From Microbacteriaceae bacterium (GTDB taxonomy: Bacteria; Actinomycetota; Actinomycetes; Actinomycetales; Microbacteriaceae), in NCBI GenBank assembly GCA_003454135.1, contig DMKW01000214.1, positions 1 to 9,430 on the forward strand: a DNA stretch of 9,430 nt. The letters run 5' to 3'. The translations under genes and the position numbers were made by a program. How positions within the stretch are numbered: position 1 is the first letter of the stretch; the number at the start of each line of letters is the position of its first letter. The notes under the pieces are model-generated. The model made no database searches and was not told where the DNA came from. It saw only the letters and a program-made list of their open reading frames with translations. Shown one piece after another: positions 1 through 6,372 of the stretch.

Positions 1-66
1 TTGACTTGGAATGGACGGGTGCCCTCTTGGGGGATTGTTCAGGTCATATCGCGTAGCATCCTTCTG

Positions 67-534
67 ATGTTGGCGCGCAAGAAGGCTCGTGGAGTGCACC
101 GGTCGTCCTCGGGAGACGGACCGGTGTTTGTTGATGCTTCTGGTCGACGGCTGCGACGCGCCCACATAATCGGGTGCCTCGCGTTGGGTGCTGTCGCTGT
201 CTACGTAGGCCTCGTTTGCAGCGCATTTCTCGGCGGTCCGAATATTGTCGGACCGTTGTTGCCGCCGGCTTTGCGTTCACCGGCCAGCGCCAACGCGCAT
301 GAGCCACCGAGTCCTGCGCCAAGCCCGGCAGCGCATGAACTTCGAAGCTCCGGTCAGACACACGTCTCAAGGACGCCGCAGGCGTCGGGCCAAGTGGCGC
401 CCGTCGTGATGACGCCCGCTCCCGCGGTTCCGGTGGCGACGAGCGTACCGGCGCCGACTGCCACAGCGTCGCCGAGTCAGAGCGCGAATGCGCCTGGCCA
501 GCTCAAGCGGCCGCCGACGCCTCAGCATCCGTGA
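67..534 (+). CDS. Small one-TM protein with Pro/Ala/Ser-rich tail
   Basis: From ATG 67 the product is 155 aa. A basic N-terminus carries the patch FVDASGRR at residues 21-28. One hydrophobic segment follows at about 34-56, then a tail of roughly 85 residues dominated by Pro, Ala, Ser and Thr, with no fold I recognise. The likely topology is N-in with the tail outside the membrane. The stop codon overlaps the GTG start of the deacetylase/glycosyltransferase (GTGA), so the two are probably co-translated and may work together, for example as an accessory or wall-spanning partner; that role is inferred. The start is uncertain. ATG 67 has no Shine-Dalgarno sequence, GTG 94 has GAAGG at 81-85 eight bases upstream, and the frame stays open to TTG at position 1. 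No enzyme motif is visible and I do not recognise a named family. Confidence 0.6.
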   Translation: MLARKKARGVHRSSSGDGPVFVDASGRRLRRAHIIGCLALGAVAVYVGLVCSAFLGGPNIVGPLLPPALRSPASANAHEPPSPAPSPAAHELRSSGQTHVSRTPQASGQVAPVVMTPAPAVPVATSVPAPTATASPSQSANAPGQLKRPPTPQHP

Positions 535-2693
535 GCTCGAAACGGCGCAGGGGGTTGAAGGGTGACCGGGGACAGGCGCGTACACACTGGATCGTGCTCA
601 GCGCCGTCCTCGTTGCGGTTGCTGTGGCGCTGCTGGTGCAGGGTTACACGCAGCACTTGGCAGGGATCGGCGATGATGCGTTGGCAGCGAGCGGGAGCGC
701 GTCGCACGTTTCCGGCACGGTCGCCCACGGCGGCCCGGTGATCGATGCCCGCTCCGCGCAGATACGAACGGCCGCTCCGCGCGAGCGCACACTCGCGTTG
801 ACATTCGACGATGGCCCCGATCCGACTTGGACCTCACGCGTCCTGCAGGTACTAAGAAAGCATCACGTCCACGCAACGTTTTTTGTCGTGGGGACGGCGG
901 TGATCGCCCACCCGGAGTTAGTGCGTCAGATTGTCGCCGATGGCAACGAAGTGGGTGTCCACACCCTCACGCACGTCGACCTCGGCAGCGTGCCGTCGTG
1001 GCGCCGTCAGCTTGAGATCCAGGGGGCGCAGCAGGCGATCGTCGACGCGACCGGGATGTCGTCGTCATTGCTGCGCCCCCCATATAGCTCTGAGAATGCG
1101 GCTGTCACGGACAGCACCTGGTGGGCAATCCGCGATGCTGCGCGCGCGGGTTACATCACCGTGCTGTCGACGATGGACAGCGAAGACTGGCGCCGCCCCG
1201 GAGTTGACGCAATCGAACGGAACATCACACCCGCCGGGACAGCCGGGCAGGTGTTGTTGATGCACGATGGCGGGGGCGCACGCAACCAGACGGTCGCTGC
1301 ACTGGATGCGGCGCTGACCCGGCTCGATGCCGACGGTTACCGGGTTACCAGCGTCGGTGACGCAATCGGCCTGGCACAGACGATGCGGCCAGCGTCGCTT
1401 GCGACCCGGATCGCCGCCTCTACGACGGTGTCGGGTATCCGGCTCAGCGACCTCGTGGTGAACCTCATCACAGCGGGCCTGGTGCTCAGCGGCATCGTGA
1501 TGCTGGCCCGTGCTGTTCTCGTCGTGAGCGTTGCCGCCCGGCACAATCGCCTCGCGCGAAGGGGGCGTCATCGCCCCGACGCACCCGAAGCGCCCCCGAT
1601 CACGGACCCGGTGAGCGTGATCGTGCCCGCGTACAATGAGGCGGCCGGCATCGAAGCCGCCGTGCGCTCGATCGCCGCGTCCACGCACCCGGTCGAGATC
1701 ATCGTCGTCGACGATGGTTCAACCGATGGAACGGCGGATATCGTCGAAGCTCTCGGGCTGCCGAATGTCAAAGTCATCCGTCAGGAGAACGCAGGCAAGC
1801 CCTCCGCACTCAACACAGGGATGCAGGCCGCCAGTCATGACCTCATCGTCATGGTCGACGGAGACACGGTTTTCGAATCTGACACTGTCCGCGCTCTGGT
1901 GCAGCCCTTTGCCGACCCCCGCGTCGGAGCCATTTCCGGCAACACGAAAATCAACAATCGGGGCGGCATTCTAGGTGCCTGGCAGCACGTCGAATACGTG
2001 GTCGGCTTCAACCTGGACCGGCGCCTGTTCGATCTCGCCGAATGCATGCCCACCGTGCCTGGCGCGATCGGTGCCTTCCGACGCGAGGCACTCCAGCGCG
2101 TCGGCGGAGTAAGCAATGACACCCTCGCCGAGGACACCGACCTCACCATGGCGCTCAGTCGCGACGGCTGGCGCGTCGTCTACCGGGACGACGCGCGCGC
2201 CTGGACCGAAGCACCTGCGAGCCTCGGCGCCCTCTGGCGCCAGCGATACCGCTGGTGTTACGGCACCATGCAAGCGATGTGGAAGCACCGCGGCGCCGTC
2301 CTCCAACGCGGGCCTGCCGGAAAGCTCGGCCGACGCGGACTCACCTACCTCCTGGTGCTGCAGGTGCTTCTGCCGCTTTTTGCTCCCGTCGTCGACCTCT
2401 TCGCCATCTACGGACTCATCTTTCTCGACCCTGTGCGCATCGCTGCCGTGTGGGCGGCGTTTCTCATCGTGCAACTCCTGATGGGCATATACGCATTCCG
2501 ACTGGACCACGAACCCATGCGCCCACTTTGGGCGCTCCCGCTGCAGCAGGTCGTGTATCGGCAGCTTATGTATCTCGTAGTACTGCAATCGGCGTTCACC
2601 GCCGTTGCCGGAATCCATCTCCGCTGGCATCGCATGGAACGATACGGCACTCTCAGCGTCCCGCCCCGAGCCAAGGGCAGCGGAACCGCATAA
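531..2693 (+). CDS. Bifunctional NodB-type polysaccharide deacetylase / GT2 glycosyltransferase
   Basis: The 720-aa membrane protein joins two enzymes. TM1 lies at about residues 20-37. An extracytoplasmic NodB (CE4) domain follows at about 85-280 with TFDDGPD (91-97, metal and catalytic Asp), HTLTH (144-148, metal His), RPPY (182-185), DSEDW (216-220) and LMHD (243-246). TM2 is near 306-335. A cytoplasmic GT2 domain follows with VSVIVPAYNE (361-370), VDDGSTDG (393-400), DGD (443-445), EDTD (534-537) and QRYRW (571-575), the motif set of processive synthases such as PgaC, NodC and hyaluronan synthase. Several C-terminal hydrophobic segments (about 603-690) could form the export channel. All catalytic motifs are intact, so both activities are likely. 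The expected product is a beta-linked GlcNAc-type polymer that is deacetylated outside the cell; linkage and substrate are inferred. The GTG start overlaps the previous stop and has no clear ribosome-binding site, which points to translational coupling. Confidence 0.9.
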   Translation: MSSKRRRGLKGDRGQARTHWIVLSAVLVAVAVALLVQGYTQHLAGIGDDALAASGSASHVSGTVAHGGPVIDARSAQIRTAAPRERTLALTFDDGPDPTWTSRVLQVLRKHHVHATFFVVGTAVIAHPELVRQIVADGNEVGVHTLTHVDLGSVPSWRRQLEIQGAQQAIVDATGMSSSLLRPPYSSENAAVTDSTWWAIRDAARAGYITVLSTMDSEDWRRPGVDAIERNITPAGTAGQVLLMHDGGGARNQTVAALDAALTRLDADGYRVTSVGDAIGLAQTMRPASLATRIAASTTVSGIRLSDLVVNLITAGLVLSGIVMLARAVLVVSVAARHNRLARRGRHRPDAPEAPPITDPVSVIVPAYNEAAGIEAAVRSIAASTHPVEIIVVDDGSTDGTADIVEALGLPNVKVIRQENAGKPSALNTGMQAASHDLIVMVDGDTVFESDTVRALVQPFADPRVGAISGNTKINNRGGILGAWQHVEYVVGFNLDRRLFDLAECMPTVPGAIGAFRREALQRVGGVSNDTLAEDTDLTMALSRDGWRVVYRDDARAWTEAPASLGALWRQRYRWCYGTMQAMWKHRGAVLQRGPAGKLGRRGLTYLLVLQVLLPLFAPVVDLFAIYGLIFLDPVRIAAVWAAFLIVQLLMGIYAFRLDHEPMRPLWALPLQQVVYRQLMYLVVLQSAFTAVAGIHLRWHRMERYGTLSVPPRAKGSGTA

Positions 2694-2853
2694 GCGCCGA
2701 CCTGGGTTGCAGCTCGTCGGGTTAGGTCAGTGTCACGCCGAGCTCCACCCCTCTTCGACGTCGGCCTTCGCAAAGGTCGGCCAGCCGGCCGTGCGCCTGA
2801 AGTCCGCCCGAAACCAGATGGCAGCCGAGGCCCGCGCCTGGGACTCGGTAAGT

Positions 2854-3123
2854 TCATGATTTCCAAGTCGGTAAGAATCCGTCGGCGCCGTTCTTCGCGG
2901 CCAATTTGGTGAGTGCGAGTTCGCGTTTGTAAAAACTGAGGATTTAGCGCATGTTATCGACCGCGGTTGCCAGGGCGACCACGATGTAGGTGAAGGTGTT
3001 GCCGCGGACGGCCGGGAGGTCGGGGTCGGCAATGTTCTCGAACTGGGTGCGCTTGAGGTTGCGATTGGCGGATTCGACGCCGTTGCGCATCGCGTGGGCG
3101 CTGCGCCATTGCTCGTCAGTGCA
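2854..3123 (-). pseudogene. Transposase-like C-terminal remnant with in-frame stop
   Basis: Read on the minus strand from 3123, one frame gives about 59 residues containing RNGVESANRNLKR and VRGNTFTYIVVALATAVDNM. It meets TAA at 2944-2946, then continues in the same frame for 29 more sensible codons (ILSFYKRELALTKLAAKNG and so on) to TGA at 2854-2856. Continuity across the TAA suggests a nonsense mutation in an older, longer gene. The VES..N..LK pattern followed by a hydrophobic helix resembles the region around the last catalytic Glu of DDE transposases. The exact IS family cannot be named from this fragment. The upstream side ends at an in-frame TAG at 3124-3126, inside the operator of the next gene, so the N-terminal catalytic part is missing. 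It is a dead fragment that marks past insertion or rearrangement next to the regulator operon. Confidence 0.6.
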
Positions 3124-3147
3124 CTAATAGGGCACTATAGTGCACTT
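3113..3147 (+). promoter_or_regulatory. Promoter of the XRE-cupin operon, probably leaderless
   Basis: TATAGT at 3136-3141 is a 5/6 match to the sigma-70-type -10 box. TCGTCA at 3113-3118 is a 4/6 match to the -35 box, with a 17-bp spacer. Transcription starting about 7 bp after the -10 box would begin at or next to A3148, the first base of the ATG. No Shine-Dalgarno sequence precedes that ATG. The arrangement therefore predicts a leaderless transcript, a common form in Actinobacteria. The -35 box lies inside or at the edge of the transposase remnant. Confidence 0.6.
3118..3146. repeat. Operator-like array of AGTGC/GCACT half-sites
   Basis: Five half-sites fit in 29 bp: AGTGC at 3118 and 3139, and GCACT at 3121, 3132 and 3142. 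They form two copies of the palindrome AGTGCACT (3118-3125 and 3139-3146) and a perfect 12-bp palindrome, GCACTATAGTGC (3132-3143), which contains the -10 box. Bound protein would block the promoter. The natural candidate is the XRE-cupin protein encoded 2 bp downstream, acting on its own gene and the operon. The repeats are directly visible; the binding partner is inferred. Confidence 0.65.
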
Positions 3148-3753
3148 ATGGAAGAAAGCACCGCAGAACTTGCGACCGCCATCGGTGTGCGCGTCAAGCA
3201 GGAGCGCCAACTGCGTCAATGGACCTTGGACGTGCTGGCGAACGCTGCCGGGGTGAGTCGCCGGATGCTGGTCAACATCGAGCAGGGTGCCGCGAATCCG
3301 AGCGTTGGGACACTGCTTCGGATCAGCGACGCACTCGGCGTGGGCCTCCCCTCCCTGGTCGAGCTGCCCCGGTCGAAGCCCCTGAAGGTTACGCGAAGCG
3401 GTGAGGGCGCCGTGCTGTGGAGCGGCGAGCATGGCGGGCTCGGCGTGCTCGTCGCAGGGGCTGAGCCGCCGAACGTTGTCGAACTGTGGGATTGGACCCT
3501 TGGAGCGGGAGATCGACACGAGAGCGAATCGCATACGACTGGCACGAGAGAACTCGTGCAGGTGCAGGAGGGCACGATCTCGATTTCGTCGGGAGAGCAG
3601 ACGGTCACGCTCAACGTACGCGACTCGCTCTCCTTCCCCGGCGACGTGGCTCATTCCTACGTCAACGCCGGCCCGAATGCAGCGCGATTCTCGCTGGCCG
3701 TGTTTGAGCCGGGCGTCGGCTCAGCACCCCGAACCGAGGGCACTGATGCCTGA
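3148..3753 (+). CDS. XRE-family HTH regulator with C-terminal cupin sensor domain
   Basis: The 201-aa protein has an XRE helix-turn-helix at about residues 12-68, including LANAAGVSRRMLVNIEQG and NPSVGTLLRISDALG. A single cupin_2 barrel follows at about 108-190. Cupin motif 1 is H129...E135...G142 (HTTGTRELVQVQEG) and motif 2 is PGDVAHSYVN at 164-173. This is the standard XRE-cupin layout, in which the cupin binds a small metabolite and controls DNA binding. Many relatives control amino-acid or polyamine genes. ATG 3148 is preferred over an upstream ATG at 3094 because the operator and -10 box lie between them. It heads the gene set and probably represses it by way of the adjacent palindromes. 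Its ligand is unknown. Confidence 0.88.
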   Translation: MEESTAELATAIGVRVKQERQLRQWTLDVLANAAGVSRRMLVNIEQGAANPSVGTLLRISDALGVGLPSLVELPRSKPLKVTRSGEGAVLWSGEHGGLGVLVAGAEPPNVVELWDWTLGAGDRHESESHTTGTRELVQVQEGTISISSGEQTVTLNVRDSLSFPGDVAHSYVNAGPNAARFSLAVFEPGVGSAPRTEGTDA

Positions 3754-4486
3754 GCAAACCACCTTGGACACGTTTCTCGACGCTGCTCGCGTCGACGATG
3801 CGGTGTTCGCGCTACGTCCCGACTACCGGGCGGTGTTGATCGCCGTCGATGGGCTCGAGCCCGGCCCGAGCGATGAGGCGAGCGAGGCACTGCTCCGCGC
3901 GGCGGAAGATACCGCCCGCTCGACTCTCCAGCGACAGACGGTTGAGGAGGTTCCGCACATTGCCGCGTGGCGTGACGCGTACCGGGCGTTCGGCGCGAAG
4001 CCGCAGCGCACCCGCAATAGCCTGGAGGCGCTCATGCGCCGCGCGGCGTCCGGGCTGCCACGCGTGAATCGACTCACGGACCTCTCCAACGCAATCTCCG
4101 TCCTGCACTTTGTTCCGCTCGGCGGAGAAGACCTGTCGAAGTACGTCGGAGCACCCCGCCTGATCCGCGCAACCGGGTCGGAGCCGTTCGAGATCATGGC
4201 CGATGGAGCACCCGTGACCGAGCACCCCGACGCCGGTGAGGTCGTGTGGGTCGACGCGGGCGGCGTGACGTGTCGGCGCTGGAACTGGCGTCAAGGACGC
4301 CGCACGCAGCTCACCGACAACACCAGCAGCGCCCTGTTCATCCTCGACGCACTCGAACCGCTCGACGACGACGCACTACTGACAGCGGCGCGGGAACTCA
4401 CGAGCCAGCTCACTCGGCTCGGCTCGAATGTCCAGGTCGGGCAACGCTGGCTCGGGGCAAGCACCATGCTTTCCCGAGGTGCCTGA
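3746..4486 (+). CDS. Solo B3/4-domain protein (PheRS beta editing-domain relative)
   Basis: The 246-aa protein matches free-standing B3/4 proteins (COG3382 type), related to the B3/B4 module of the phenylalanyl-tRNA synthetase beta subunit. Family-like stretches are WRDAYRAFGAKPQRTRNSLE (about 75-94), then LPRVNRLTDLSNAISVLHFV and PLGGEDL (about 104-130), and a late GEVVWVD segment. In PheRS this module hydrolyses Tyr wrongly attached to tRNA-Phe. What solo versions do is not settled, and trans-editing or binding of an amino-acid-like ligand is inference. The PheRS catalytic core and tRNA-binding parts are absent. ATG 3746 overlaps the regulator's stop by 8 nt and has GAGGG at 3736-3740, five bases upstream. 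The frame is open further upstream, but that part shadows the regulator gene. Confidence 0.82.
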   Translation: MPEQTTLDTFLDAARVDDAVFALRPDYRAVLIAVDGLEPGPSDEASEALLRAAEDTARSTLQRQTVEEVPHIAAWRDAYRAFGAKPQRTRNSLEALMRRAASGLPRVNRLTDLSNAISVLHFVPLGGEDLSKYVGAPRLIRATGSEPFEIMADGAPVTEHPDAGEVVWVDAGGVTCRRWNWRQGRRTQLTDNTSSALFILDALEPLDDDALLTAARELTSQLTRLGSNVQVGQRWLGASTMLSRGA

Positions 4487-4487
4487 A

Positions 4488-5409
4488 ATGAGCCAACGCA
4501 CCATCCCGATTCCCGCTTCGGCGCTTGCTGTCAAAGCTATGCTGTCGGTCCAGCTCGGCTCCGCGCTCTCCGTCGACATGATCCGCCACAGTTGGTGCTG
4601 CCGGGACTGCGTGGCTGCGCCTCACGGCCGGGGCGATCATCTTCCTCGTCCTCGTCCTCGCCCGACCGCGACTGCGCGACGTTCGACGTCGTGATGTGCC
4701 CGTGCTCCTCGGCCTGGGGGTTGCGACTGGGTTAATGTCGATCGCGTTCCTCGCGGCAATTGAGCGAATCCCGCTCGGCACCGCGGTGGCCATCGAGTTT
4801 CTTGGCCCGCTCACCGTGGCGGCCGTGCGCAGTCACAGTGCGCGCGCGCTCGCCTGGCCCGGGCTCGCGCTGGTCGGTGTCATCCTGCTCACCGAGCCGT
4901 GGGCTGGCAGCGTTGACCTGCTCGGGGTCGCGTTCGCGGTCCTCGCGGGAACGTGCTGGGCCGTATACATCCTGCTCACGCAACGCGTCGGAGACAGCTT
5001 CGCCGGCATCAAAGCGCTCTCCCTCACGATCCCCGTTGCCGCCGCAACCGCGGCCGTGTTCGGAATTCCCCAGGCCGCCGGGCATCTCTCCTGGGGCGTC
5101 CTCGCAACCGGGGTCGGGCTTGCACTCTTGCTGCCCGTTCTGCCCTTCACGCTCGAAATGCTTGCGCTGCGACGGATGACGCCCACCGCGTTCGGCACGC
5201 TCATGGCGGTCGAGCCCGCCATCGGTGTACTCCTCGGACTGATCGTGTTGCACCAGGTTCCGGCCCTCGTGCAGATCATCGGCATCCTCATCGTGATCTT
5301 TGCCGGAGCCGCCGCGCAACGGGACGGACAACGCATCCACGCACCACTATCCGACGCGATACACCCCTTCCGGCCGGACAAAGCAGCCGCGGCCCAGGGC
5401 GACGAGTAA
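4488..5409 (+). pseudogene. RhtA/EamA-type amino-acid exporter, frameshifted
   Basis: ATG 4488 lies 1 nt after the B3/4 stop and has GAGGTG at 4476-4481. Reading begins MSQRTIPIPASALAV, with LSVQLGSALSVDMI matching the first helix of RhtA-type EamA exporters. After CAC at 4587-4589 the frame turns into Arg/Pro nonsense and stops at TGA 4692-4694. Dropping one base there joins it to the frame beginning VGAAGTAWLRLTAGAIIFL at 4591, which runs to TAA 5407-5409. It includes RIPLGTAVAIEFLGPL, LAGTCWAVYILLTQRVG, LEMLALRRMTPTAFGTLMAV and EPAIG, all close to E. coli RhtA. The repaired length of about 306 aa fits the family of ten-helix inner-membrane exporters of threonine/homoserine-type amino acids. 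As written the gene is split. A GTG at 4696 could restart translation but would lose the first two helices. It may be a real mutation or a sequencing error; no homopolymer lies at the site. Confidence 0.85.
4644..4661 (+). repeat. Short tandem repeat, 6-bp unit
   Basis: Two exact copies of CCTCGT are followed by a third with one change (CCTCGC). They lie in the second helix of the exporter gene and encode LVLVLA in the correct frame. A 6-bp unit keeps frame when it expands or contracts, so it does not explain the nearby frameshift. Confidence 0.5.
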
Positions 5410-5460
5410 ACGCCTCGCCCACAAGAAAACGACGGCACATCACAGTGCCACCAACCAGAC

Positions 5461-5465
5461 AGGAG
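5461..5465 (+). promoter_or_regulatory. Ribosome-binding site of the DapA-like gene
   Basis: AGGAG lies 8 bases before ATG 5474. It sets the start of the aldolase there, although the same frame is open back to 5300. The 64-bp gap after the exporter (5410-5473) shows no other clear element. Confidence 0.75.
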
Positions 5466-5473
5466 ATCCTCTC

Positions 5474-6367
5474 ATGTTCACCGGACTCAACGCCTTCCCG
5501 CTCACCCCTCTCCACGACGACGTGTTCCAGCAGGACGCGTACGCACATCTCGTGACGAGGTTGCGCGCCGCTGGCGTCGACTCGATCACCGCGCTCGGCT
5601 CTACAGGCTCCTACGCTTACCTCGACCGTGACGAGCGCCGCCTCGTCACCGAAACCGCTGTGCAAGCAGCAGGCGGCACTCCCGTGATGGTCGGTATCGG
5701 CGCGCTGCGCACCTCGCGCGTGCAGGCCTTGACCGAGGACGCCCAGAACGCGGGAGCGTCCGGCGTACTCCTGGCGCCCATGTCGTATCAGAAGCTCACC
5801 GAGGACGACGTGTTCGGCCTCTACGAGGACGTCGCTGCAGGGCTATCCGTTCCACTCGTCGTGTACGACAACCCCGGCACTACCCACTTCGCCTTCTCCG
5901 ACGAGCTGTATGCGCGCATCGCGACCCTGCCGAACGTGACGTCGATCAAGATTCCGACCCTTCCCACCGTTCCCGAGCAAGCTCGGGAACGCGTCGAGAC
6001 GATTCGTTCGCTAGTCCCCGAGCACGTCACGATCGGGATCTCTGGCGACAGCGCGGCCTCGACCGGACTCAACGCAGGATGCGAGGTTTGGTACTCGGTC
6101 CTCGGTGGCACGCTCCCCGCGCTGGCTCTCGCGATCACACGTGCAGCACAAGCCGGAGATACCGCGACGGCTACCGCCGAATCGCAGCGTTTACAGCCGC
6201 TCTGGGAGATGTTCGCCGCTCACGGCAGCCTGCGAGTGACGGCCGCGATCGCGGAACACCTCGGACTCGTTCCTCTTGCCTCGCTGCCGCGCCCCATCCG
6301 CGGCCTCAACGCGGAAGCCCGTGCACGAGTCGCGCAGCTCGTCGACGATCTCGACTTGCGAAACTGA
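5474..6367 (+). CDS. DapA-superfamily aldolase/lyase (not a typical DHDPS)
   Basis: The 297-aa TIM-barrel protein has the normal length of the DapA/NanA class-I aldolase superfamily. GSTGSY (42-47) corresponds to the GTTGE pyruvate-binding loop. Y131 in YDNPGTT is the proton-shuttling Tyr, and K159 in SIKIPT is the Schiff-base Lys. These support an enzyme that forms an imine with pyruvate or another 2-oxo acid. The arginine of the E. coli motif (YNVPSRT, Arg138), which holds the aldehyde substrate's carboxylate in dihydrodipicolinate synthase, is replaced by T136. The loop Glu is Ser46. Lysine biosynthesis is therefore unlikely, and a different aldol cleavage or condensation fits better. The substrate is unknown. 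It lies 64 bp after the exporter and 5 bp before the MFS gene in an apparent operon. Confidence 0.88.
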   Translation: MFTGLNAFPLTPLHDDVFQQDAYAHLVTRLRAAGVDSITALGSTGSYAYLDRDERRLVTETAVQAAGGTPVMVGIGALRTSRVQALTEDAQNAGASGVLLAPMSYQKLTEDDVFGLYEDVAAGLSVPLVVYDNPGTTHFAFSDELYARIATLPNVTSIKIPTLPTVPEQARERVETIRSLVPEHVTIGISGDSAASTGLNAGCEVWYSVLGGTLPALALAITRAAQAGDTATATAESQRLQPLWEMFAAHGSLRVTAAIAEHLGLVPLASLPRPIRGLNAEARARVAQLVDDLDLRN

Positions 6368-6372
6368 CGACG

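Noticed and set aside
2699..2728. GACCT/AGGTC inverted repeat after the glycosyltransferase stop, as a terminator
   Set aside because: The stem is only 5 bp with a 20-nt loop and no T-run follows.
3401..3745. N-terminal extension of the B3/4 frame, and likewise 5300-5473 for the DapA-like frame
   Set aside because: The extra residues are Arg/Ser/Thr-rich shadows of the upstream genes. Good ribosome-binding sites place the starts at 3746 and 5474.
4580..4700. Programmed +1 frameshift in the exporter gene
   Set aside because: There is no slippery heptamer and no stop or rare codon at the junction; frame 0 runs about 100 nt further before stopping. Mutation or sequencing error is simpler.
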